Positions 30,531 to 40,870 of a stretch of DNA of 64,000 nt are shown piece after piece. The position numbers and the translations under genes were made by a program. The stretch covers positions 516,861 through 580,860 of the forward strand of contig JAGFNQ010000187.1 of assembly GCA_024364735.1 (NCBI GenBank), read 5' to 3'. The first letter of the stretch is position 1. Each line of letters opens with the position of its first letter. This DNA is from Boesenbergia rotunda. Lineage: Eukaryota; Streptophyta; Magnoliopsida; Zingiberales; Zingiberaceae. Under the pieces are notes generated by a model. The model was not told where the DNA came from. It searched no databases and worked only from the letters and a program-made list of their open reading frames with translations.

Positions 30531-32098
30531 TGTTGGTGCAATCTTGGTTAGGTCAGGGTTGACCTAGTTTGACTAAGCTTGGGTGAGCTTAGGTCTGATA
30601 AGCTTGGTAAGCTTATGGTATTGGCGTATGTTTCGATTTTTGATAATGATGTTTGAATGTCATATGATGTTTGAATATCGTATGATGTCAAGTGGGTCAA
30701 GGTTGACTGAAGGCTTGACTAAGCACACCTAGTGGGACTAGGTGAAGTCCAGGTAGATCGGGGAGATCGTACGCTGGCAGGGGAAAAGACCCAGTGGGAC
30801 TAGGCACACCTAGTGGGACTAGGTGAAGTCCAGGTAGATCGGGGAGATCGTACGCTGGCATGGGAAAAGACCTAGTGGGACTAGGCACACCTAGTGGGAC
30901 TAGGTGAAGTCCAGGTAGATCGGGGAGATCGTACACTGGCATGGGAAAAGACCTAGTGGGACTAGGCACACCTAGTGGGACTAGGTGAAGTCCAGGTAGA
31001 TCGTACGCTGGCATGGGAAGAGACCTAGTGGGACTAGGCACACCTAGTAGGACTAGGTGAAGTCCAGGTAGATCGGGGAGATCGTACACTGGCATGGGAA
31101 GAGACGTAGTGGGACTAGGTGAAGTTCAGATGGATCAGGGAGATCGCATGCTGGCAAGGTGGAAGTCTACCTAGAGACTAGACCTAACTCGAGGGTTAGG
31201 CGAATCTGGTTGGGAACCAGGGTAAGTCCAAGCTGGGAGCTAGGCAGGAGAAATCCAAGTTGGTTAACGGGGTTGATCGGACACTTGGTAGGGGATCCTA
31301 GACTTGTGGAAACAAGTTAGGTTGGACTCAATCGATTGGGTAATCGATTGGGTGAATCAATCAGTTGATCGATTAGGGAGGTTTATGCGAGAGGACAGAA
31401 GGCAGCTAAATCGATTGGGTAATCGATTCAGCCTTCCCTTAATCGATTCTCCAATCGATTAAGGTGTCTCTTGATCGATTGGGACAATCGATCACGGAGG
31501 TTTGCGCGAGAAGACAGTGAGGCTCTGAATCGATTGGGTAATCGATTCAGACCACCCGTAATCGATTGGCTAATCGATTACGATTCGAAAACTAGCCGTT
31601 GAACGGCTAAATCCTACGTGGTAATCGATTGGGTAATCGATTACCAAACCCTAGGCGTCGGGTATAAGGTCTTTCGCGCAGGTTTTTGGCCGTAGCTCTT
31701 CCTCTCTTCTTCTCCAACTTCATTGCCATTTCCAGGGAAGCCTTGGAGCTTAGTGTTGCTGCACTTCCAAGGTCCAAGAGGCAATCACAAGCTTGAAGAT
31801 AGCAAGGAAAGCAAAGAGAGTTCATTTATTGTAAATCTTGTAAGATTTCTATTGTATTTGCTTTGTTCTTGTTGTATCTTTGTAACAAGCTTGTAAGAGG
31901 TTTCTCCACCTCAAGAAGGAGACTTTCATAGTGCATGAGAGTGTGAGGAGAGTGGATCCTTGGATTAGTCACCCGACCAGGGTGAATACCAAGTAAATCC
32001 TTGTGTTAGCGATTGCTTGAAGTCTTCCACCGCGACAAATCATCTACAAGCGAATCGAAGCTAATCACCCCCCTCTAGCTCGTCTACCGGTCCCAACA
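30531..32098 (+). repeat. S3 5' LTR (1,568 bp, family D)
   Basis: It runs from TGTTGGTGCAATCTTGG to CCGGTCCCAACA. It contains a 5-unit ~81-bp tandem array, then AATCGATT dimers (31330/31342, 31409/31421, 31441/31453 and more up to 31640, mostly 12-bp period), a leader and CACCCCCCTCTAGC near the end. Confidence 0.9.
30717..31125 (+). repeat. ~81-bp tandem array in the S3 LTR
   Basis: Units containing GGCACACCTAGTGGGACTAG and GAAGTCCAGGTAGATCGGG start at 30803, 30884, 30965 and 31037. The last step is 72 bp because GGGGAGATC is missing. The minus-strand frame through it is only repeat read-through. Confidence 0.88.
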
Positions 32099-32100
32099 AG

Positions 32101-32117
32101 TGGTATCAGATCAAGGT
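32101..32117 (+). other. S3 primer-binding site
   Basis: TGGTATCAGATCAAGGT lies 2 bp after the LTR. It is complementary to initiator tRNA(Met) with one mismatch (T for G). Confidence 0.85.
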
Positions 32118-32176
32118 TGCTCTTATTTGGACTCATAGCCAAGAGGGCAAGAGCTAGAGGAAGAAGAAGAAGTTGG

Positions 32177-34673
32177 TGTTGGGACCGGGTGCATGTCGAC
32201 AAGGATACGAGTTCGTAAAATTTAAAATTTTTACGTGCAGCGGAAGAGTTTGCATAAAATAATTTCCTAAATTATTTTAACTTCGTATCTAGCATGCAAC
32301 CTTATAGTGTATCGACATAATCATGAAATAAAAGTTTGCGGAATAAGTAAACTAATTTACTTTTATACCTCGCGTAACTTGAAGAAAGGGACGAGATCCA
32401 ACCGTAGCGTCCCTTGGAAGCTTCGCCTCTATTCGCGTCCACGCCGAGTTCTCTTCGGGATGACTTCGCAAAGTCACGAGTTTTGTGCCGACGAGAACTA
32501 CTAGATTCTCGGAAGGCACAACTAGAAGAATAAGAGAGGAAAGGTAGGAAACTAACCAACGAAGTAACGGAATCGTATTCCGGGAAGAGAGGAGTCGCTA
32601 TCCGCTTCTTCTTCTTCGTGTTCGGGTTTCTTCTTCTCCTTGCTTGCTCACGCCAACCTCTAGGAGAGGTGTGATTTGCGCCGGCCCTAGATAGGAAGAA
32701 GGTGGCCGGCCTTAGGTGGAAGGAGGTGGCCGGCCCTAGACCTTCTAGTGGGCGCCGGCCCTAATGGGAGGGAGAAGAGGAGAAGAGAATAGAAGAGAGA
32801 GAGAGGGAGAGCTCTATGATTCAATTACTTGAATTAGAATTAAGGGCTAGCCTTTGGTTCCTTTATATAGTAGCAACTCCTTTGCTAAGTCTCCCTCTAA
32901 ACCGAATTAACGGAATTAGTTATAAGAGATTTATCTTATAAATTTTCTTATTGCTTATTCCTTTTAAGCCTAGTCTTATTATAAACAATTTATAATAAAA
33001 CAAATTAGTTATCATAAGAGATTTATCCTATAAATTCTCTTATGAATTTTATTATAACTAACTTTATAATAAAACTAATTATTTATCATAAGAAATTTAT
33101 CCTATAAATTCTTATGAATTAATTCCGTTTAAACCAAGTCTTTATTATAAACTAATTTATAATAAAAACTAATTCTTCTTCTCTTTAAATTATGGAATAA
33201 ATTTTATAAGAAATTTATAAACTTTCTTATTATGGAAAAATCAATTCATAATTGATTTTATAAAATTAAAATAAACCCAATTCACGGATTATTTTAACTT
33301 CCATAAAAAGAATAAATTTCTACAAATTTATTTATATAAATTTCTTTATACAAATTTATTTATCCATAATTTATAAAATAAATCGTACTAGATTTATTTA
33401 ATTAATTAAACCAATTAAATTGGTTTATTTTCCCTTTGTTGGCCGGCCACTAACAAGAGGGTGGATACCCTCATTAGTCGGCCAAAACAACCCGAACCGA
33501 TCGCGAATTAAACTCATTTAATTCGCCCATAAAGCCTTCAAAAGACTTAGCCATTTTAGTTTCCATTGCGCCTCTGATTAACTCAGATTCGACTTATTTC
33601 TCTTGATCGGAAAATTCAATTTTCAACTCGTTTTAAATCCCTCGGATTACTCGTAGTGCGTGTGACTAAATAGGCTTTCGATTTATGTTGGCCGTCTATA
33701 ATTAACTAATTATAGAACGATCATGAGTGGCACCTAGTAGTACATCATGATCCCCAATTAATCGAAAGATCAACGGTTTGACCCCAGAAGAAATTATTCT
33801 GAAACCCTTCAGCAGCTCTAATGAATCGTGCCCCATTCCCTTCACCACCTTATACCCACTTGGTTCAGGACACGGTCTATGGTGTCAGTCCCCACTAGGC
33901 TGACTACGTCACACCTAGCCCAAGTAATGTCTTACTCGTCCTTTGTATTTCTAATTACTCTCATGTATTTTAGAGACTCTCACTCTAAACATGATATGCT
34001 CTGGCCAGAGGCTTTGAGTAACAATCCGACGATAGGCCTGGGTATACATCTCCTCGCAAGGAGTGGTGAATCCTTTGTAGGTTGTTCAAACATCTTCGGG
34101 CACTTCGGCTTATACCTGATCATCCTGGGTCCACACCTCCTTGGAGATGCTTGCTTAAGATGTCAAAGTATAAGTCTCCATGACCAAGATGACTTGAACA
34201 CCGCAAGTCAAAGGAACATCGCACTTAAGCCGCAGTAAGATCTTCATTGACATATCTACATGTAGATTCCCATATGAAGTCTTACAGCTAGTCACTCCAA
34301 TGAACTAGTTCCCTTAACTAGCATCCATGTTTATCTCCGGACATCCCAATGTCACCAGCCAGTGAGAATCAGTTGATTAGAGAATAACCCATGCTAGTCT
34401 CAACAGAATTGATAGTGTCCGTTTTTATCAATTCATCGACTAGGGATATTTTCAATACTTCACATTTGCGCATTTAGAGATAATCACTAGTTGTGATCTC
34501 ATCACAAATTCTCTTATGCTGTGAGTTGTATTGCGGACATTCAGTAGATGAGTTTAAGATCCCAATCAAATACACAAGCATGTATACTCAAATAGTGAAT
34601 TATCATTTATTAATATAAATGTTTTACAATCATAAGGCGATTGCCTTAGGACACTTCTCTCATATTACTAACA
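32177..34673 (-). mobile_element. Family A solo LTR (2,497 bp), reverse orientation, inside S3
   Basis: Left end TGTTGGGACCGGGTG and right end TATTACTAACA are the reversed family A termini. Perfect 5-bp duplications GTTGG lie at 32172-32176 and 34674-34678. It splits the S3 leader from its gag. The frame 33828-34238 inside it is the antisense frame also seen at 4317-4727 and 50401-50790. Confidence 0.93.
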
Positions 34674-34728
34674 GTTGGAAGAAACCCTAATTTCAAGAAG
34701 TCATCATCAAGGGATTTCAACTTCAAGA

Positions 34729-36286
34729 ATGGAGTTTGGCTATGATACAAGGGCACCTCCACCATTCGACAAGGCGAATTTTGGTCTTTGGAAGTCAAAG
34801 ATCGAAAATTATTTCATGATGGAGATAGAGCAATGGTTTGCTCTAATGGAGGGTTTTGAAGCTCCAACAAGCTCAAAAGGAAAACTCCTCAAGAAAAGCA
34901 AATGAAATGAGGAGCAAATCAAGAGATACGAGGCCAACTACAAAGTGATCAAGCTATTGGTCAATCTTTTGCCAAGCACCATCTTGGACAAGATTGGAGA
35001 ATTTCAAGACGCCAAAGAGCTATGGAGCAAATTGGCAAGGCTTCATGAAGATCCCTCCACTATACCAAATCAAGAAAAATCCGAAGAGGGAGATTCATCA
35101 AGTGAAGAGGACTCGGAAGTTGAGAGGTGCTCAACATCCGAGGATGAAGCTCAAGAAGCCTCTACCTCAAGGGTTGAAGAGGAAATTCAAGAAGCCTCCA
35201 CCTCTAGGATTGAGGGGGAGCAAAATGTGTCATTGGCATTGGATCAAAGACAAGCTTCAACATCATATTCCAATGTCAATGAAGAAGAAGAAAGTGCCAC
35301 CTCTACACCACATGAAGGTATAAGAATTTCAAGTTGTAAAAATAAAAATCATATCATTTGTTTTGTGTGTAGGGAAAAAGGGCACTATAAGAGTAAGTGT
35401 CCAAAATTGGTCAAGAAGAAGATGCAAATGGCACCCAAGAACAAGGAGAAGGCAAAGGAGGTCGGCCCCGTGATAAAGAAGGATAAGAAGCACATAGTGT
35501 GCTTCTCATGCAAAGAAAAGGGACATTATCGAAATCAATGTCCAAATGGGAAGAAACCGACCAAGGCAAAAGGGAGGAGCTCAAATCAAGGGGGAGCCTC
35601 CAAGAACAAGACTAAGGTATCATTAGGTAATGGTACTTATTTTCATCATGATAATATGCATGCTAGAGATAACTATTATCATTTTAATGCTATTTATCAT
35701 GAAAATAGAAGGTATAAAAACCCTAAGGAAAACTATAGAGCTTTCCATGCTAGGACTACCACCTCTAAGGATAGGGAACAAATTAGGAATTTCCAAGGTA
35801 GACCTATCCAATCCAAGGCTAAGAAAAACAATCACCAAGGCTATATTAGAAAACCAAGCCTTGAGGAGGTATTGATTGAAAATCAAGTTTTGAGGTCCAA
35901 ACTTGATAAATTAGAAAAAATCCCTCAAAAGAATAGAAAATCTATTTAAGGGATCTAAGGATCAAAACCTAGATTTAGGAAATCAAGGACTCTCTAGGAG
36001 CAAGAAAGATTTGGGGTACAAACCTAAGACTAAGGATGATGGTCCATCCTATCATAGAGTTCCATATAAATATGGAACTAAATCTAGGTCTAGGAGTCAA
36101 GTCAAGGTCGCAAGGGAAGCCATCCCAAGAGTTGACCAAGACAAGACAAAGGTGACTGAGGCTTCGGAGAAGCCTAAGAAAGTCTTTAGGAAGGTATCAA
36201 GGGAAGTCATCCCTAGTGAATACTTAGAATACCCAAGGAGCACCAATAGGTTTTGGGTTCCTAAGAGTGTGTTCGCCACACCCTAG
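34729..36286 (+). pseudogene. gag: S3 gag pseudogene with two zinc knuckles
   Basis: The ATG at 34729 opens a UBN2-type gag (FDKANFGLWKSKIENYFMME). A TGA at 34902-34904 replaces the conserved Trp after SK. The capsid domain then breaks off after KLARLHEDPS and runs straight into a Ser/Glu-rich linker, so roughly 100 residues are missing compared with S1. Two intact CCHC knuckles follow: CFVCREKGHYKSKC and CFSCKEKGHYRNQC. A stop at 35947-35949 and a frame change separate the last part (36011-36286, ending at FWVPKSVFA), which in complete elements leads to the protease. Here it ends in non-coding DNA. Confidence 0.88.
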
Positions 36287-38089
36287 ATAGGTCTAGGGAG
36301 TGTCAACTCTAATTGGAAGGGTAGTTAACCCAACCTTGATGAAGTTGGCACTTTGGGACATTTTCAAGGAATTACTATCCTTGAAAATGAAGGATTCATT
36401 TATTTACTCTAGGAGGAGTAAATTTGTGCCAAACTATATTTTTGGAGGACTAAACTTGATAAAGTTGGCACAACTAGGTTAGAATCCGAAGATAGGCCAA
36501 GTTGGGGAGTTTTGGCATTATCTTGGAAATTAGGGCAAATTTAAGATTATCAATGGCTTAGGGATGAGTTATTGATACTTAGATAGAAAATCTAGGTATT
36601 TTTTCCTTTGCTATTATGCCATGTTTTTTTTGTATGCCCTATCACATGCCATGACATCATATTTCATCATTCATATTTATTATGAAAATATTACATGTCA
36701 TGTCATATATGCATCATCTAGTTATAATTTCCTTTGAAAATCCTAATATGATACACGTCATGGTCATTAATCATGCATAAATTAATTTTTATTGAAATTA
36801 AGGGCATTGACATTAATTGACATCCTAGGTGGATGATCAAGGTTTATAATGCCTAGGTAGAAATGCATGAACCCTTAGATTAGGGAGAACATGACTTTCA
36901 CATCTCACTAAGACTATAAGATGACTTGTATGTGTTTCTGAGACACATTAGAAACAAGTGAGATGTTAGGAAGATGAACAAAACTCAAAGTGTTGATAAA
37001 GTGCACTTTTTGAGTTTTAGTATCATCAAAACATGAGATTCAATGAACTTCAATCATTGGGAAAGCTAATGTTCAAGTCATGTGCATTTAGCCCAAGGAA
37101 CATGGTTGGATATTGTTTTTGAAAAACATTTTAAAACTATCGTGGAAAATCTTGGTGAAGACTATCTTTTGATAGCACTCATCATTGATTAATTGGATAC
37201 AAAATAGAGTAAAACATTGAAGTATTTCAATGGTTTCCAATTTTGTGTCAATCTTTGAAAAAGGAGATTATTTTTATAGAAAATTATTTTTCCTTGATAG
37301 TATATTGTATAAATAATGTCTACACTAAATTTTAAAATTTTTCGAATTTTGTAGAATTATTTAGGGGTTTCTGAATTTCGGATCTAAAATTATTTTCAGA
37401 TTTCAGAAACTCCCAATCGATCAGGTGATCGATTGGGACCATAGCCAATCGATTAGTCAATCGATTGGTTGACCTTTTTGCGAGAACAGGAGCTCGCGTA
37501 ATCTATCAATTGATCGATTAAGGCATAGTTTAATCGATTGGTTCCCAACACCAATCGATTGGTGAGACTGAAAATGTTAGTGTTCAGTCCATTAACCCAT
37601 TTTAAAGTATCCTATCAATCCTTAGCCCCTTGAAATACTTTTATAAGTATATTTGGGTAAATTTCATTGTGAAATCAAAAGGGAAATGGTTTGGTGAAAA
37701 ATATAGGGTTAAGGAGAGATTTTGATTCAAGTTTTGAATCTCTTAAATCTCATCACCTCAAGTTGAGTTTTCCTAAAGGTTTAGGAAGTCAAAAATCATT
37801 GTTGGTGCGATAATAGAGGTTTAGAGCATGTTTTGAGGGGGAGGCCTTCCTTAACAACATGTGGTTGAATTTTTATTTTTTTTGTGAAAGAATGGAGATT
37901 GGGAATCTTTATGAGTGCTCAAGGTTGAGCATAGGTTCAATGAAAAGTATGAAATTTTCATTAAAAAGTATGAAAAGTATGGGACTCTCGGGGAGAGCGT
38001 TTGATGTGTGTCAAAGGGGGAGAAAAATGAAAGGCTAATAGGGATTAGTCTTTCTCAAACATATTGTCAAACATCAAAAAGGGGGAGAT
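36287..38089 (+). promoter_or_regulatory. S3 non-coding region where pol is missing: stem, palindromes, double PPT
   Basis: The post-pol-type stem is CATCTCAC (36901-36908) with GTGAGATG (36958-36965). AATCGATT-type pairs occur at 37415-37563, several with 12-bp period (37415/37427). The PPT pair is TTTGATGTGTGTCA plus AAAGGGGGAGA (38000-38023) and TGTCAAACATCAAA plus AAAGGGGGAGAT (38065-38089). The order matches S1 and S2 without pol and without ORF3. Confidence 0.7.
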
Positions 38090-38181
38090 TGTTGGTGCAA
38101 TCTTGGTTAGGTCAGGGTTGACCTAGTTTGACTAAGCTTGGGTGAGCTTAGGTCTGATAAGCTTGGTAAGCTTATGGTATG
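38090..38181 (+). repeat. S3 3' LTR, first 92 bp only
   Basis: It is identical by eye to the first ~90 bp of the S3 5' LTR (TGTTGGTGCAATCTTGG to AAGCTTATGGTAT). It is broken at the chromovirus 5' end. The remaining ~1.5 kb is not found on the far side of the chromovirus. Confidence 0.88.
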
Positions 38182-40249
38182 TGTAACGCCCGAAAATTCT
38201 CGAAACTAATTTTAGAAATATGTTAGAATTTATTCCAAATTTATGGATATTTTTATAGAATTTTTCCGTAAATGAAAGTGGCAAAAAGGGATAAAAACAG
38301 AAAATCACGTAAGTGGGAATTGATCCCTTTACCTACGATTGAGATAAGAATGGGCGGACCAACTGGGCTAGTTTGCTATTGTTGAAATAGATTTAGGGAA
38401 ACAATAGATAAGGTAAAATTAGGTAAATTCGCCCCCCCATAAGTATAAAAGAGGGAGTTATGAGTTTTAGGTTAATTTTCTCCCAACCTAGCGGCGCCGA
38501 TGCCCTCCCTCACGCACGCGACCTCTCCTCTTCCTCTCTTGCGTTTTCTTCATCTTCACCTCTTCTTTTGCCGCCCAAGACAAAGGGGAAGCCAAGGGAA
38601 GGTCTCAAGAGGCCCTACTCTCTACGAGAATCCTCGTAGATGCGAGGAGAACGCCAAGAAGCAAGAAGAACGTTGTAGTTCGACGTTCCCTCAGGAATTT
38701 CAGATTTTTATTCGTAAGAAAACCTAGCGCAGGATGTAAGTATCCCTCACCTGCAGTATAAGTAGTTTCGGTTGATTTTTCATATGCCTTATTTCCTTGT
38801 ATGTATGTTTTACGATTAGAAATCGTAAATTATGAACAAGCACGCACATTAGGTGTTTGTTAAAATGTTCAGTTCAGTTAATGCTATAGAAAGCATTAAA
38901 GAATATAAATTCTTGCTCCAGTTTATGATTGGGACCAAGGTCCAATGGGATGGGCTCCTAGTTGCCCCTAGGTTTAGATAACCTAGTAAAAGCAAGAATC
39001 AGAAAAGGAAAGAAAAGTATAAAGGATTATTTTATTTTCAGTTGGCATTGTACCGGACTTCGGTCCAGGGATAGGCTCCAAGTTGCCTCTAGGTTTAGAT
39101 AACCTAGTATGGGATGGGCTCCTAGTTGCCCCTAGGTTTAGATAACCTAGTAGAACCCTAATGGATTCGGGATTTGCTACCTCGGGTTTATTAGGGATGC
39201 GCGCACAGTTGGTACATTGCCGGGCCCACAGCAGTTGATTATTACTTTCACCTACTATATGTATTTAGTTTTCAGAAACTCATATTAGCATGTGGTGAAT
39301 TTAATAGTTAGTTTTATGTTAGTTAGTTTTAGTTCCAGTTCAGATATGTATGCCATGCTATAGCGTACTTTTCAGTTTTAGTTCAGTATGTGCCATGTCT
39401 CAGTTATATGCCAGGACACTCTATGATATGTATTTTAGCATGAGCCTAGCATGATTACTTGTGGATATGAGCATGTATGTGCATAGCATGTTTTACAAAA
39501 GCATAATTCGAGTTTTCATGGTTTTGTGAGGCTAGATGGTACTTACTAAGCTTTATGCTTATTAGTTTGCATTTCCTTATACTGCAGATACAGGTAAAGG
39601 AAAGCACTAGTAGCGGAGGCGGCGGGCTTGATGCAAAGTGTGTGTGGTGGTGGAGTTGGAATAAAAGTCTTCGGAACTTGCAAAGTATAGAAAGTCTTTA
39701 TTATGCTTCTTTAGTTATTCCGCAATAAATTATGTGAACCATGTATGAATTTAATTAGACTGGTATTTGTGGTGCCTAGTATGCTTGAAGTAATTTACTT
39801 ACCTGACTTAATCTTGGTTTTGTGAATGCTTGAATGCCATGAGTCATTTACTTATAATATGGTAATTTAGATCCATGCTTAAGCTTTAGAGATAAGAACT
39901 TGATACTTTTGATTTACATGCTAAATACATAGGGTATGCTTGTTCCAAGATATATGCACCATATAGAATGACATGTAGTAGCTAAGAATGCCCTTAGATA
40001 TGAATAACGAATGGTTTCAATAAGAAGTTGATACAAACTTGGCACTTTCATGTTTATGCTTCTACATGTCGCTTTTATGATTTCTAAGTTGCTATACATG
40101 CTGGAAACCCTCCAAAAACATGTAATAAATGCCCTAGAATAACTGTGGAACTCTATTTATGTCGTTATGCTTATTGGCTACGAATTTGGTACATTGTAGC
40201 TCAAGTTTGATAAGTTGTGGAAATTTGAAATTTGAAGTTTCAGCACTAC

Positions 40250-40278
40250 CGGTCGACTGGTTCAGTACCAGTCGACTG
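40250..40278. promoter_or_regulatory. GTCGACTG palindrome dimer, 19-bp period, chromovirus 5' LTR
   Basis: CGGTCGACTG (40250-40259) and CAGTCGACTG (40269-40278) start exactly 19 bp apart. The 3' LTR has the same pair at 47614 and 47633. The palindrome and the spacing are those of the family G Sirevirus-type LTR. Confidence 0.65.
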
Positions 40279-40301
40279 GTACTGTGTACAACGAAAGGGG
40301 T

Positions 40302-40372
40302 GTAGAGTAGCTGGTTAGTGCTTAGCCATGCAATGCAGAGGTCGGGGGATCAAATCCTGGCCAAGCTAATAA
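40302..40372 (+). repeat. tRNA-like stretch in the chromovirus 5' LTR
   Basis: TAGCTGGTTAGTG resembles a tRNA D-arm/A-box and GGATCAAATCC (40347-40357) a T-arm/B-box, separated as in a tRNA. The 3' LTR copy is at about 47668-47735 (B-box 47711-47721). It is not a functional tRNA gene: the acceptor stem does not close. It could be a fossil tRNA/SINE piece fixed in the LTR. Confidence 0.5.
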
Positions 40373-40614
40373 CATTAAAGTTTTTATTTTAATTTCGCTG
40401 GTTAGTACTTCCAACATGTTTATAAGTTACCGCAGCATGCTTAAGTTATAAATTGTTAGTTCAGTACACATTTTAAAACTAATTAGGAGAATAAGAATTT
40501 TTAAAATTCTCCCGGTTGGTTTAGCATTATTAGAAATCAGTAATTAGTCAGTTAGTTAGTAGTTAGTAGTGATCCGCCTTGAAGCTTAGTACCAGAAGGC
40601 GGGTCGTTACAGAG

Positions 40615-40630
40615 TGGTATCAGAGCAAGT
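40615..40630 (+). other. Chromovirus primer-binding site
   Basis: TGGTATCAGAGCAAGT lies 3 bp after the 5' LTR and matches the complement of initiator tRNA(Met). Confidence 0.88.
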
Positions 40631-40870
40631 TCCATCTTTCCTCCTCACACACATCAGCATCAGACCTGCAGCTTCTAAGTAAGAGTATCTCTCACATTAC
40701 TATATTTTCTTGCTTTCAGAATTATAGTATTTTCATGTTATTCATGTTATCTGTCTTCTAGCTAGTTCTTGTTTACAGTTAACGGAAGCATGTTTAATAC
40801 CTTAGTTTATATCTGACAGCATGTCTTAGAATTAAAATATGAATTGTATGATCCTCCTCTATTTTAGATA

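Larger units (their letters stand above)
30531..38181 (+). mobile_element. S3: pol-less Sirevirus derivative (LTR, PBS, gag, PPT, LTR start)
   Basis: A 5' LTR and PBS are followed by a family A solo LTR insertion, a gag pseudogene, about 1.8 kb of non-coding sequence, the double PPT and the first 92 bp of the 3' LTR, which ends at the chromovirus. No protease, integrase, RT or RNase H motif is present anywhere between gag and PPT. It therefore depended on another element's enzymes, or lost pol by deletion. Confidence 0.85.
38182..40611 (+). repeat. Chromovirus 5' LTR (2,430 bp)
   Basis: TATA box TATAAAA at 38444-38450, then a leader with the CGGCGCCGATGCC stretch. The unit TAGTTGCCCCTAGG, GATAACCTAGTA is repeated around 38950-39150. 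A CAGTCGACTG dimer and a tRNA-like stretch lie near the 3' end. Short frames such as 38500-38727 recur in the 3' LTR and look non-coding. Confidence 0.92.

Noticed and set aside
30697..31095. 132-codon repetitive minus-strand frame
   Set aside because: Read-through of the 81-bp LTR tandem array, whose unit length is a multiple of three.
38500..38727. 75-codon frame repeated at 45900-46088
   Set aside because: LTR leader sequence of the chromovirus; no domain, and the start differs between the copies.
40302..40372. A functional tRNA gene
   Set aside because: The acceptor and anticodon stems do not close; only A/B-box-like motifs are present.
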